NCBI GenBank assembly: GCA_001770205.1
Contig: MEQL01000055.1
Location: forward strand, 1 to 64,000
Length of the DNA: 64,000 nucleotides
Source of the DNA: Bdellovibrionales bacterium RIFOXYD12_FULL_39_22
GTDB taxonomy: Bacteria; Bdellovibrionota; Bacteriovoracia; Bacteriovoracales; Bacteriovoracaceae
Direction: 5' to 3'
In this document: piece by piece, positions 35,825-45,400 of the stretch
Layout of the letters: the number at the start of each line of letters is the position of its first letter
Position numbering within the stretch: position 1 is the stretch's first letter
Notes under the pieces: generated by a model
The model's database searches: none
What the model was told of the DNA's origin: nothing
Seen by the model: the letters and a program-made list of their open reading frames with translations, nothing else
Position numbers and translations under genes: made by a program

Positions 35825-36241
35825 ATGTCTGATGTTGCGGTAGGAAAAGAGGTTTTATCACAGTGTAGTAAATGCAAACTTGCCCTAGCACATCTGATCG
35901 TCTCGATGAAAAGCGATTCGGCCATCGGCAAGGTAAAATGCAAAACTTGCCAATCAATTCATGCCTACAAGGATCCATCTAAATCCAAAAGTAGACAACT
36001 AAGAACATCCAAAATTTCTTCCAAACGTCCAGAACAATCTATCTCCGATATCTGGCTAGAGGCCGTTAATAAGTCCCAAACTAAGTCTCGCCCCTACGCA
36101 ATGAACACTCACTTTATGGTTGGCGATATTCTCGATCATCCACAATTTGGCCCGGGGGTAGTTGAACGTTTAATTGATTCAAATAAAATTGAAGTTATAT
36201 TCCGCCATCAAATTAAAACATTGATGCATAACAAGAAATAA
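35825..36241 (+). CDS. Zn-ribbon plus HPxFGxG (CarD/SH3-like) domain protein
   Basis: 138 residues. The N-terminal 50 residues carry two Cys pairs (CSKC and CKTC). A Lys/Ser-rich linker follows. The last 40 residues read FMVGDILDHPQFGPGVVERL then KIEVIFRHQIKTLMHNKK, a small beta-barrel module of the (GD)xxxHPxFGxGxV type found in delta-proteobacterial and Bdellovibrio proteins and near the C-terminus of UvrD-type helicases, where it contacts RNA polymerase. A transcription-linked role is possible. GGGGT precedes the ATG weakly. Converges with the glycine-rich gene. Confidence 0.7.
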   Translation: MSDVAVGKEVLSQCSKCKLALAHLIVSMKSDSAIGKVKCKTCQSIHAYKDPSKSKSRQLRTSKISSKRPEQSISDIWLEAVNKSQTKSRPYAMNTHFMVGDILDHPQFGPGVVERLIDSNKIEVIFRHQIKTLMHNKK

Positions 36242-36256
36242 TTTCAAAGAAAACTT

Positions 36257-37723
36257 CTACCAACCTAGATAAGCGCCACCACTGATTCCAAAAGTTCCAC
36301 CCATATTGCCCATAGCATAAGGGGCCCCGCCCATTCCGTAATAACCACCACCACCAACTCCATACATTCCTCGATTTAGATCACTGGCCGCGTTGGTGTA
36401 ATTTTGATAAAGCGCAGCTCCGGCCATCTGATTCCCCTGCATATTTGTCTGAGAACGAGAAAACTCATCCCCTTGTTGCTGCCAAATTGCCTGTTGTTGC
36501 AATTGCTGTTGCTGATAGTAGCTACTACCACCACTATTCCATCCACCGGTATTGCCCCAATAACCGCTATTGCCCATTCCGTTATAACCAATTCCCATTG
36601 CTCCATTGTAGCCACTCATTCCACCATAAGGATTGCCATAAGGAAGTCCACCGGCATAATACCCCCCACCACCGCCGGGAATACCTGCACCGTAATATGC
36701 ACCTCCGGCCGGAACCCCGTAGTATCCACCACCATAAGGCATTCCTCCCGCTCCAATATTGAGGCCACCACCAGCTCCAATGCCAAAATTAATTCCGCCC
36801 CCAATTCCCATTTGTGGAATATTCATTCCCATCATTCCCATACCTCCCATCATTGGCATACCAAGGCCCACTCCTAATCCTACGCCCATCCCCATACCGG
36901 CACCAATTCCGGGATATCCCATGGCCGGCATCCCGTAGTAACCGCCAACTCCTGGATAGCCAAGGCCTGCTCCTGGCATACCTGCGTAGTAGCCACCACC
37001 AATATTGCCCCCAATTCCCAAATTAATTCCAGCTCCAGGATAGAGCCCTCCTCCCATTATTCCTCCAAGACCTAGGCCCAGGCCAAGTCCCAATCCAAGT
37101 CCTGCTCCTCCTATAGAACCAGAACCCATCATACCGGAACCATAGTATGGGCCGGCCATTCCAGATAAAAAGCCTGGAGAATATCCTGCTGATGCATAAC
37201 CGTTACCCACTCCCCCAAAGCCAGAAGGATAAAACCCCCCCATACCAGCATAAGCAGAAGGACTCATCAAAGTCCCATTACATCCGGCCGTAAAATCTGA
37301 GGCCTGATCTGGTGTCATGGGTGGCGCACCACGCTCTGTTAAATAACTCGAATATGCTCCGAATTGGCTAGTGCAAGCAGCATAACCAGCTGTATATCGA
37401 GAAGAATAAGCGTCGGCCCACCCCATCTGTGTATCTTTGTAAGCATCTGACCACATATAGTTTATACCTAAGTAGGCCAGCGGACTGGCCACTATGCCTA
37501 AGGCCTCTACCCAAGCTGGAGTGCTACTTGGTGGTTCCAAGCACTCTGCACAAAAATCTGCTCCTTGAGTTTCATATCCATTCACAATGGCCAAGCAATA
37601 GGCAATGAACTGATCTTTCTCAATATTCTCACACTGCTCTGGGATTGTTCCCGCCCCCGCTCTTCCAATGAGAAATAGCGAAATAATCAGGGCCATGGCA
37701 TTTTTACTTTTCATAAATCTCAT
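36257..37723 (-). CDS. Secreted glycine-rich repeat protein
   Basis: 488 residues, ATG after GGGGAGAG. Signal peptide (MALIISLFLIGRAGA). Residues 25-170 form a Cys-containing head (ENIEKDQFIAYCLAI; DFCAECLEPP; ACTSQFGAY; AGCNGTL). The remainder is about 320 residues of Gly/Tyr/Met-rich low-complexity sequence (GLGLGLGLGLGG, GMGMGVGLGVGLGM, GGYYG repeats) with a Gln-rich break (YYQQQQLQQQAIWQQQ) near residue 400. The composition resembles elastic or silk-like surface material. No known family; location outside the inner membrane is inferred. Confidence 0.8.
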   Translation of the reverse strand: MRFMKSKNAMALIISLFLIGRAGAGTIPEQCENIEKDQFIAYCLAIVNGYETQGADFCAECLEPPSSTPAWVEALGIVASPLAYLGINYMWSDAYKDTQMGWADAYSSRYTAGYAACTSQFGAYSSYLTERGAPPMTPDQASDFTAGCNGTLMSPSAYAGMGGFYPSGFGGVGNGYASAGYSPGFLSGMAGPYYGSGMMGSGSIGGAGLGLGLGLGLGLGGIMGGGLYPGAGINLGIGGNIGGGYYAGMPGAGLGYPGVGGYYGMPAMGYPGIGAGMGMGVGLGVGLGMPMMGGMGMMGMNIPQMGIGGGINFGIGAGGGLNIGAGGMPYGGGYYGVPAGGAYYGAGIPGGGGGYYAGGLPYGNPYGGMSGYNGAMGIGYNGMGNSGYWGNTGGWNSGGSSYYQQQQLQQQAIWQQQGDEFSRSQTNMQGNQMAGAALYQNYTNAASDLNRGMYGVGGGGYYGMGGAPYAMGNMGGTFGISGGAYLGW

Positions 37724-37973
37724 ATAACTCTCCCCATTTAGGCCTACGAGTCTCCAAGCTTTCGATGACTTTTCGGAGCATTACACCTAAAACTTGAGTG
37801 TTCTTTTCTGAAAATGGGCCAAATAGCTGTTGGCACACTAACAACGGAAAATCAGAAGATTAGAAGAAAAAAGATCACAAAACGCAAAGTTGCAAATGGA
37901 ATGAAATGGTCGGCCATTTTCCCTGTAAACAATAAATTACTATACAAATAGGATTAATAAAACGGGTGAAAAA

Positions 37974-38510
37974 CTAGGAAGGGGGAATATTCTTCTCTTC
38001 TGTTGATGCTGTAGATCCCTTAGCACTCTTTTTTTCCACCGCATCAAAAAATCGGTTTATCTCTTCTGCTACTTCAAAAAAATAGTCCTTTTTTCTTAAA
38101 TTAATATGTTTAAAAGTACTGCTACTTCCAGCAGTCAACGGGGTGGTGGCCATCTCTTCTCGCAAATCCTTGAGGTGATTGCATATATGATATAGTGGGC
38201 CGGCCACTCTGTTAGATATAACTAGCGCCGCCAAATAAAACATGCTGATACTAAAAATGCCTCCACAGATAAAAACAATCATCATCATAAATTGGAACTT
38301 TTCAAAAGCGATCATAAACGGATGATTCTCATCTAACCCCAAGGTATAAACTTCCGTCATAAGTGGACTATATTGCCAGATAAAAATCAAGGCCAACGTA
38401 AAAAAAACAGTGAACAATAAAACAAAAAATTGTCGAATCACACTTAACTGAAACTTTGGATTAATAAGCAAAGTCTTTCTACGATTAAAATTATTCTTTT
38501 TTTCTGACAT
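37974..38510 (-). CDS. Two-TM membrane protein with HAMP-like segment
   Basis: 178 residues from the ATG at 38510, which has GGAG 6 bases upstream; the frame extends to 38552 without such a site. Two membrane helices (FFVLLFTVFFTLALIFIW and FMMMIVFICGGIFSISMFYL) enclose a 25-residue loop. Then VISNRVAGPLYHICNHLKDL, the R-x-x-GP-L start of a HAMP-like helix, and a short cytosolic tail. No kinase or methyl-acceptor output follows. Such stand-alone proteins occur widely in delta-proteobacteria and Bdellovibrio; function unknown. Confidence 0.7.
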   Translation of the reverse strand: MSEKKNNFNRRKTLLINPKFQLSVIRQFFVLLFTVFFTLALIFIWQYSPLMTEVYTLGLDENHPFMIAFEKFQFMMMIVFICGGIFSISMFYLAALVISNRVAGPLYHICNHLKDLREEMATTPLTAGSSSTFKHINLRKKDYFFEVAEEINRFFDAVEKKSAKGSTASTEEKNIPPS

Positions 38511-38588
38511 AATAATCTCCAATATAGCGCATCTAACAGGTAATTCTAACAAAGTTTGCGCGAAGATAAAGCAAGAAGTAGTTTCCCC

Positions 38589-38626
38589 ACATTATCCATA
38601 TACATTATCCATATACATTATCCATG
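38589..38626 (+). repeat. Three 13-bp tandem repeats (ACATTATCCATAT)
   Basis: Copies at 38589-38601, 38602-38614 and 38615-38626 (the last with a final G and one base short). They lie between the divergent HAMP-like and pseudopilin-like genes, 108 bases upstream of the latter, so they could be iteron-type binding sites for a regulator. Confidence 0.75.
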
Positions 38627-38696
38627 TCCATTAATCATAAAATAATATGAGATAAAATTAGGCGGTCTCTTTGCTGTCCTTTCAAAAAATTTTATA

Positions 38697-38733
38697 TTGC
38701 TAATAATTTACAATCCTTTATTATAATTAAGTA
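38697..38733 (+). promoter_or_regulatory. Promoter giving a leaderless or near-leaderless transcript
   Basis: A perfect TATAAT at 38722-38727 ends 6 bases before the ATG at 38734, and a TTGCTA box at 38697-38702 is a possible -35 (19-base spacer). Transcription would start at or next to the start codon. No Shine-Dalgarno is present. Confidence 0.5.
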
Positions 38734-39303
38734 ATGCTCATAAAAAAAATTACCAACTTTTTCAACTCAATCCGTGGCCTCGGTTATGTGGATGCGGTAG
38801 TAGGTGTTTCTATCTTAGGCATCGTAGCTATCGTTGCTATTAAGATTGTCGAAGTCCGATATGATAAAAAATCTAGCGTTAAGATATCCAACGAGATCTA
38901 CGCCTACGTTAGCAAGGTTAAAAAAAACATTACCCAACAGACGGCCTGTCGAAAAACTTTTGAAGGGCGAAATTTAGTTCGTCAATCTCATAAAATCACC
39001 TCAATCTTAAATGCAGGCGGAACCCGCGTATATGGAATTGGCGATGATGTAATGGGCCGCTACACCGTGGTTAATATGACAACCACTAACGGCAATCTTG
39101 ATTACGATAGTAACGGTATCTTTTCTATAAAAGTTAGCTTTAAAGAACAGTCTGCTCAAGGTGACGGAAACAAATTAATCAACACCTCCATAAACATTTA
39201 TGGAAACGTGGATGGTAAAGGCCACATCATGTATTGCTACGCCGACGACGATGGATTCATTATTCGCTCACTGAAAAATGCCTGTCGAAAATTAGACAAC
39301 TAA
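38734..39303 (+). CDS. Type IV pilin-like (pseudopilin) protein
   Basis: 189 residues. The N-terminus IKKITNFFNSIRG then LGYVDAVVGVSILGIVAIVA matches a prepilin leader: short basic peptide, Gly before the cleavage site (after residue 15), Asp at mature position 5 where most pilins have Glu, then a hydrophobic helix. The body has four Cys residues in a beta-rich head. No pilus assembly gene adjoins it except the CpaF-type ATPase 1.4 kb further on. Pseudopilin assignment rests on the N-terminus alone. Confidence 0.65.
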   Translation: MLIKKITNFFNSIRGLGYVDAVVGVSILGIVAIVAIKIVEVRYDKKSSVKISNEIYAYVSKVKKNITQQTACRKTFEGRNLVRQSHKITSILNAGGTRVYGIGDDVMGRYTVVNMTTTNGNLDYDSNGIFSIKVSFKEQSAQGDGNKLINTSINIYGNVDGKGHIMYCYADDDGFIIRSLKNACRKLDN

Positions 39304-39494
39304 ATTACCAGATCACTCAAAATCAAACCTGCGACAATATAAAATAGCGCAATAACTCAAACATTATCTTACATCGGAACACTCTGCTATTTTTACAATA
39401 GACTTTTAAAATCAAGTTAGAAACAATTTACCCCTGAGTATAATTCAAAAAAAGTAGACAATCGGATGTCTACTTCAAGTTCAAGGAGGATCAT

Positions 39495-40394
39495 ATGAAC
39501 AGAATTTATCTCTTGTTTGCATTAGTAGTTGTAGCTCTCAGTTTTGATGGTTCGTCTTCGACATCAACCTCCAAAATGCTTCCTTCATTTTTACCAGAAA
39601 ATGATTGGCATATTGGCGTGCATGATAAAAAAGCTTCCCGAACAATGACTGAACAGATTTTTAACGATGTTATTACTAGAATTAATAATATCTACACTCC
39701 AGTAGTTGAAAGAAGAGGTAATATTCTTAAAATCAACTCCTCCTGGAGTGACGACACCGTCAACGCCTATGCGCAACAAACCGGCAATACTTGGCAAATA
39801 AATCTCTTTGGCGGACTGGCCCGACACCAGGCAATAACTCCTGATGGCTTTGCCATGGTCGTATGCCATGAAATGGGACACCACATTGGTGGAGCGCCAA
39901 AAAAGACCAGTTGGTTTGGCACAATCTGGGCCAGTAGCGAAGGCCAAGCTGATTACTACAGCTCGGCAAAATGTGTTAAGCGCTATTTTGCGGAAGATAA
40001 CAACGTAGATATTGTTGCCGCGATGAATGTGGATCCAATTGCCACTCAAAAATGTAATCAAGCTTTTTCAAATCCTGAAGAGATTGCAATGTGCCAACGA
40101 GCGGCCATGGCCGGACTTGCGCTAGGCAAACTTTTTGAAGATCTATTGAACGAAACAACCCCTATTAAATTTTCTACTCCCGATCAAACAGTTGTATCTA
40201 GAACAAATACTGGCGGATATCCTCCGACTCAATGTCGTTTTGATACTTATTTTGCCGGCGCTCTTTGCGACAAAGATGTCACCGTTGATCCTAGTGATGA
40301 TAGCGACGATGAAAATGAAGGCTTCTGTGCCGCCAAAGACAACTACACTCTTGGCACTCGCCCACTCTGCTGGTTTAAACCGGCCAGAAATTAA
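39495..40394 (+). CDS. Secreted zinc metalloprotease (HExxH, gluzincin type)
   Basis: 299 residues, ATG 8 bases after AAGGAGG. Signal peptide (LLFALVVVALSFDGSSS region). Zinc site VVCHEMGHHIGG near residue 125 (HExxHH) and a third ligand in SEGQADYYSSAKC near 150. The rest is Cys-rich (about ten Cys) and the tail acidic (DPSDDSDDENE). M48-like in its E-x-x-A-D third motif but without membrane helices. In a predatory lineage it could act on prey or matrix proteins, which is inference. It is the second of two plus-strand genes after the pseudopilin, 191 bases apart. Confidence 0.85.
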   Translation: MNRIYLLFALVVVALSFDGSSSTSTSKMLPSFLPENDWHIGVHDKKASRTMTEQIFNDVITRINNIYTPVVERRGNILKINSSWSDDTVNAYAQQTGNTWQINLFGGLARHQAITPDGFAMVVCHEMGHHIGGAPKKTSWFGTIWASSEGQADYYSSAKCVKRYFAEDNNVDIVAAMNVDPIATQKCNQAFSNPEEIAMCQRAAMAGLALGKLFEDLLNETTPIKFSTPDQTVVSRTNTGGYPPTQCRFDTYFAGALCDKDVTVDPSDDSDDENEGFCAAKDNYTLGTRPLCWFKPARN

Positions 40395-40416
40395 TTAGAA
40401 AAATAGTTTATTTCTC

Positions 40417-40438
40417 AGGGGGCAAGTTCTTGCCCCCT
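40417..40438 (+). terminator. Strong GC-rich hairpin after the protease gene
   Basis: Perfect 10-bp inverted repeat AGGGGGCAAG - TT - CTTGCCCCCT starting 22 bases after the stop. No T-run follows on either strand, so it may be a pause, mRNA-stability or Rho-linked structure rather than a classical terminator. Confidence 0.6.
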
Positions 40439-40582
40439 CCACCCACTTCATGCGGCCAAATACTATACAGAAGCGATTATACTAAATTAAATTCCAGAAA
40501 AACCGAGATGGTTAGTTAAATAGAGGAAGCTGGTAAAATTTTGTGCTTAGTTTGCAAGCATACAAGCAAGGAGTAACCCAAA

Positions 40583-40642
40583 ATGAGATACTGGTTTTTA
40601 GGATTATTTATTCTAATTTTAATTAATATGACCAATACCTAA
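40583..40642 (+). CDS. Possible 19-residue hydrophobic peptide
   Basis: Starts with ATG 9 bases after a perfect AAGGAG (40568-40573) and encodes MRYWFLGLFILILINMTNT, a single membrane-spanning stretch. It lies between the hairpin after the protease gene and the convergent cpaF-like gene. The match of Shine-Dalgarno and hydrophobic peptide is suggestive, but the frame is too short to prove. Small membrane peptides of type I toxin or regulatory kinds have this look. Confidence 0.35.
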   Translation: MRYWFLGLFILILINMTNT

Positions 40643-40653
40643 GAAGTGGCCAA

Positions 40654-41787
40654 TTATGCCGCATCTGCTTGTTCTAACTTTTCCACCCAATCAGGTGTAG
40701 TAAAAGTGCTTCGAGGAAACGGAAGCTTGTTAACAACTATATCAGAAAAAAATGATGGCACATAATTACAAGGAACCATCTCTCCAATATATTTCCCTGT
40801 TTTAGCATCCTTTCCCGTCTGTACCCAGCGAAAAATATGTTTAACAATATAATTTCCGTGGTTATCCACTCCCAGCACTTCGGATATGTAGGAAACGCGC
40901 CGGCCACCATCATGATAGCGCGCACATTGAACAATAATTTTTACCGCACTCCCCACCATCTTCTTGATAGCATCGGGAGGTATCCTGGTATCACCAATCA
41001 GGCACAAGCTTTCCAAGCGCGTACAAGTATCTAACGGGTTGTTCGCATGAACGGTTCCCATGCTACCATCATGGCCAGTATTCATAACTTGAATTAAGTC
41101 TAGTGCCTCTTCACCCCGTACCTCTCCGACAATTACGCGATCAGGCCTTAGACGCATGGCCGATAAAACCAACTCACGAATAGAGACTTCTTTAACTCGC
41201 AAATCATCGTTGGCCTTTCTTGCCTCAAAAGGAACTACATGCTCTGAGTGTATTTGCAATTCCGCAGAATCTTCTATGATGATCAAGCGCTGCGCTTTAG
41301 GAACTCTGCCTCCTAAGATATTAAGCAAGGTGGTTTTTCCAGAACCTGTTCCCCCCGAAACAATAATATTTTTTCCTAAAAAAACGGCAATATCCAAAAA
41401 ACGCGCTCCTGCGGCGGAAAGCGCTCCGCTACTAATAAGATCCTTCAAGGTTAACTCTTCTTTAGCAAACTTTCGAATGGCCACCGTCGTTCCTCTTCTG
41501 GCCATCGGCGGCAATACTACGTGAATTCGAGAGCCGTTGGGAAGACGAGCATCTAGGCGCGGACTGTCCTGATCGATCACTCGCCCCACTGATTGTGCTA
41601 CTGAACGAAAAGCTGCCAACAGAGCTGCTTCATTTTGAAATTTGTTAGGAACTTTGTAAACCAATCCCTTACGCTCTACAAAAATTTCCTCCGCACCATT
41701 GATCATAATTTCTGAGACCGTCGGATCATCTAAAAGATCTTTGATGGGAGAAAGGTAATTTGAAATGGCATCTGAAAAAACTGACAT
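40654..41787 (-). CDS. CpaF/TadA-type secretion ATPase
   Basis: 377 residues from the ATG at 41787, which has AAGGA 7 bases before it and directly follows the upstream stop; an ATG 21 bases earlier overlaps that gene. The N-terminal part (DDPTVSEIMINGAEEIFVER; RIHVVLPP) and the RecA-like core with GGTGSGKTT (Walker A), IIIEDSAELQI (Asp box), LRPDRVIVGEVRGEEAL (Walker B) and GTVHANNP (His box) are those of CpaF-family ATPases that power Tad pili or type II-like export. No TadB/TadC partner is present, so it is an orphan here. It is coupled to the cupredoxin-like gene. Confidence 0.93.
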   Translation of the reverse strand: MSVFSDAISNYLSPIKDLLDDPTVSEIMINGAEEIFVERKGLVYKVPNKFQNEAALLAAFRSVAQSVGRVIDQDSPRLDARLPNGSRIHVVLPPMARRGTTVAIRKFAKEELTLKDLISSGALSAAGARFLDIAVFLGKNIIVSGGTGSGKTTLLNILGGRVPKAQRLIIIEDSAELQIHSEHVVPFEARKANDDLRVKEVSIRELVLSAMRLRPDRVIVGEVRGEEALDLIQVMNTGHDGSMGTVHANNPLDTCTRLESLCLIGDTRIPPDAIKKMVGSAVKIIVQCARYHDGGRRVSYISEVLGVDNHGNYIVKHIFRWVQTGKDAKTGKYIGEMVPCNYVPSFFSDIVVNKLPFPRSTFTTPDWVEKLEQADAA

Positions 41788-41789
41788 AT

Positions 41790-42299
41790 TTAATCCTTCG
41801 GCATCCAAGCGGATGCCGCCAGTGCTCTGCTGCCAGCGTCACTATTATAACTGTTCTTGCTGTGAATATTTTTATTTTCGCTTTTGCTCACTGGTTGATT
41901 ATATTTGCGCTCACGTTTTATCACCGAGACTCGCCCCTTGATTTTCCCCGTTGGGCAAAAAAATTCAAACTCTCCACCAGCAGAAAAATAGACCTCCGTC
42001 TCTGCTACTTTTCCTTTTTGTACTGCAAGAAAGATATTTTTATCGGGCATACTAAAACAACTAGGAAGCTCAGTAGTGCTCGTGATAAAAAAACGAATCC
42101 GCTCCCCTTCAAAGGCCAAGATACTCTTGGGATAATACCCTTCCTTTGTAATGATGACGGAGTACTCTCTAATTGGAAAATCGTACTGCACTGGCCGGCC
42201 ATGTTGGACATAGTCTAGGCCCAAGGCCGGGAAGATAAGCAGGCCACTTATACTTACTGGTAGTAGGCCTAGTAGCAAATTTAGTAATTTAATAAACAC
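41790..42299 (-). CDS. Cupredoxin-like exported protein with incomplete copper site
   Basis: 169 residues. Signal-like N-terminus (KLLNLLLGLLPVSISGLLIF). The middle, FEGERIRFFITSTTELPSCF, and FSAGGEFEFFCPTGKIKGRV follow a cupredoxin strand order. The Cys of the C-terminal loop is kept, but the His that normally follows (C-x-x-H) is replaced: CPTG. So copper binding is doubtful. The GTG at 42299 abuts an AGGAG, too close for normal use; an ATT two codons later is better spaced. C-terminal 40 residues are a charged tail. Its stop directly precedes the cpaF-like start. Confidence 0.65.
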   Translation of the reverse strand: MFIKLLNLLLGLLPVSISGLLIFPALGLDYVQHGRPVQYDFPIREYSVIITKEGYYPKSILAFEGERIRFFITSTTELPSCFSMPDKNIFLAVQKGKVAETEVYFSAGGEFEFFCPTGKIKGRVSVIKRERKYNQPVSKSENKNIHSKNSYNSDAGSRALAASAWMPKD

Positions 42300-42443
42300 C
42301 TCCTGCGGCCGATCAAATTAGTCCAAATACCTAGCTTCTTATCGGGGATTTTGCAGAAAACTTTACCTTCTCACTCAACAATTATCGGTGTATGGGATTG
42401 ATTTTAGATAGACATACTTTTGTAGTCCAAATTTTCTGCTTCT

Positions 42444-45400
42444 CTACTTGATCCAGATCATGATGTTATCAATGGCCCAGGATTCGTTGGCGGTGCTTTC
42501 ATTAAAAGTTCCGATAAAAGTAAAGCTAGCTGTATCGTCTGAATGAGCGACTGTTTTATCTTGTATCCAATGGCCATCATATTCATATGAATCGTTATCA
42601 ATATCAATATTATTAATATTATTCCACCCAGTACTATATGCGGCCGTTGGCAGGGCATTATAGTCTTTGGAATATACCTGGGTTGATCCCCCAGGAAATG
42701 TTATTGTTACATTTTCATTATCCCATGAATCTATCGAATACAATCTAGACGAAAACTTCAACGAGTCATGACTAATTCCCTGCATCGATATATTATTCAA
42801 ATTGCTCGTAACATTAAAAAGGCCATTAATATACGACATTCCACCATCCCACCTCATCCACATTTTCGTAGTTGTAGTCATAGTCACATTATCCATGGTT
42901 CCTTGTGGATTATCATAAACCACTCTCGTCCAACCTCCTCCATCAGAAGACATATCGCAATAAGCAGCGAAGGTGCCATTTGTGTTGCTACTAATCCAAT
43001 ACCATCCATCCTGGCGTTGCATTGAAAGATCTGAGGATAAAATTGTGTTACAGGCCGAAGCAGTTGCGACAGTTGGATTTTTATAACTATCGCCAGGATA
43101 ATCGGAATCATACTCTACCTGTGGATATACCCGCTTAATAAAACCATCCTCTGTTCCAAACGCCAAATCATAATCATTAACATCATCACGCTGGAAGGCG
43201 AATATGCTTTTTACATTAGAACTATTAAAAGTGTAGTGTGACGCCGCTTTAGATAGTTCGATCTTATGAGCAAAAGGTATTTTATATATGTAAGAAGAAG
43301 AATCAACTCCGACATACTTAGCTGCAATCATTTCCGATAATGTTCCAAGAGATGCCGTGGTGGTGTTAATAGCAATTTGAGTAAATATATTACCGTCGCT
43401 TACATCACCAGGAAGATATGGATAGGCAGACCAAACATTTGGATCACCTGACACGGTGGCAGAGGTGTATACACTTCCCGCGACAACTCCGTATTCTGCA
43501 GAATTATAAAACTTGTCACCGGTTTCATTAAAGTGGTACAGCATAGCAACGTTTGCATTTTTTTGATATAATTCAAACGCCACAGGTATGGCCCCTGAGA
43601 ATGATGTGCCATCGTTAATAATGGCCAATTCATCAAAACATCCATGAAATGCGTTATTCCCACTTCCATCTGCTCCAACATAAACTTCTCTAGTGTCAGC
43701 TCCCACATACTCTGTATTAAATCTATATCCGGCATCAAATGTTAAGGCGTATTCTATTCCGTTGACATACAAATGTGATGTTCCACCGTTGGTATTTGAA
43801 AGTATTAATTTAACACTATACCACGCACCTATAGTAATTGTAGGGCCAGTTATAAAGAATGTCTTTCTTGTAGTAATACTTTGATTCCAAGCACGAATTT
43901 CTACCACGATATTATTCCCCGAATCTATATATAATTGAAAATTTCCACTAGAATTTAACAGGTCTGCTGGTTGATGGGTATGCTCTACTAATACCTTATC
44001 AGCAGAATCAGATAGTGCCATAAATCTAAAAACATAAGAAAGATCATTTGGTTGAAATGTCATTCCATCACCGAGTCGCAAATGCGTATTTGTATTACCC
44101 GTCTCATTACCCAAGCAAACTACATTCCCGTAAGTCGCTGGGCCACCGAAAGTGAAAGTCGAATCATCGCCTTTTGTAATAATCCTACGAACAGATGATT
44201 GAGCTGCATTCATTCGTTCATGAATATCTACAATACCCGTATCGGTTGCCAACAATAATGTATTATTAGTTGAAGGAGCGGTGTCACTGATATTTGAAGC
44301 GTTGGTAATCACTTTCATATCATTTATTTCATTCCACGATGTGCCCGAAATCTGTGTAGAATACGTATAGGCAGAATTCCATGCGGGAGCTGTAGATGGC
44401 GATACTGGATAATTGGCCCTATAACGAACAACATTGTTATTGGCATTGGTAAAATATACAAACCCAGCAGTAGGAGTTGCCGCTGTATCATTTAGCGACA
44501 TTTCTACTTTTCTCGAAGTATCTCCAATATCGGAAATTTGTACAAACCCATAAGTCGCGGCCGCCGTTCCAGAAGCAATATTGGCCAGCGCAACATTTGT
44601 TGAACCCCCAATAACCAAATAATTTCTAGTAGAAGTAGATAGTGTATCCAGCGACCGAATTTGTCCTAAGGACATCATGGAATTAAATATACTACCACCT
44701 GTTGTAGTTGCGATGTTACGATTTACAATACCACTTCCATAGTACTGGGAAGTAGTACCAGTGTTGGTCTCTACCCGATAAAATCTATCTCTTTTGAAAT
44801 TAAGCTCTACAAAACCTTCATTAAATCCAGCATAAATTCTACCATCGGTAGCTGTAATGGCGTTAGGCCCTGTCCAATTTGGATATGCACGATTGACGCC
44901 TTTGGCAAATTTCATCCATACTTTGTTCGTTTTAGCATCAACGATATCAATGCCGCTTGATGTACCAATGATGAAAGCATGTGATGGAAATTCTTTTTTC
45001 GGCCCACGCACGCTGCTTGTGCCAGATGCCTCTGTATACCAGGAAGCATTCGTATAAGAAGTTCTCCATGACTCCCCGGAAGCGTCCCAATAATAGCTCG
45101 CTAAAATATCATCACCGCTTAATACATCCCGGACCGCACTACAAAATGTGTCAGAGGAACTATCACAGACTTCGCTGACACTATTTGCCAGACGTTCAGC
45201 GGGAACACCGGCCACATCAATGTATATTGTCGCTGTCGTAGAGGTAAATGTTCCAAAGGTAAAGTTTAAAGTTCCTGTTCCCTCTTTTACGCCCACAAGC
45301 GATACGCAATTTACACCTGCAATACAACCTGTATAATCAGCAACCGTATATGCCAAAGATCCACCAGCACCCCAACTGTTGGCCGCAGCGGTGCTAATCG

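Noticed and set aside
36404-36877. 157-codon frame opposite the glycine-rich gene
   Set aside because: His/Thr-rich low-complexity translation that only mirrors the Gly-rich repeat on the other strand.
37904-37919. AAATGG-TCGG-CCATTT hairpin as terminator of the glycine-rich gene
   Set aside because: Lies upstream, not downstream, of the glycine-rich gene on its strand, and beyond the start of neither neighbour; GGCC-containing palindromes are frequent here by composition.
38589-38626. CRISPR array
   Set aside because: Only three 13-bp units with no spacers between them, and no cas gene in the window.
42700-43100. Frameshift or stop within the giant gene
   Set aside because: The frame is continuous for 17.7 kb, with domain motifs in frame up to the stop at 42444.
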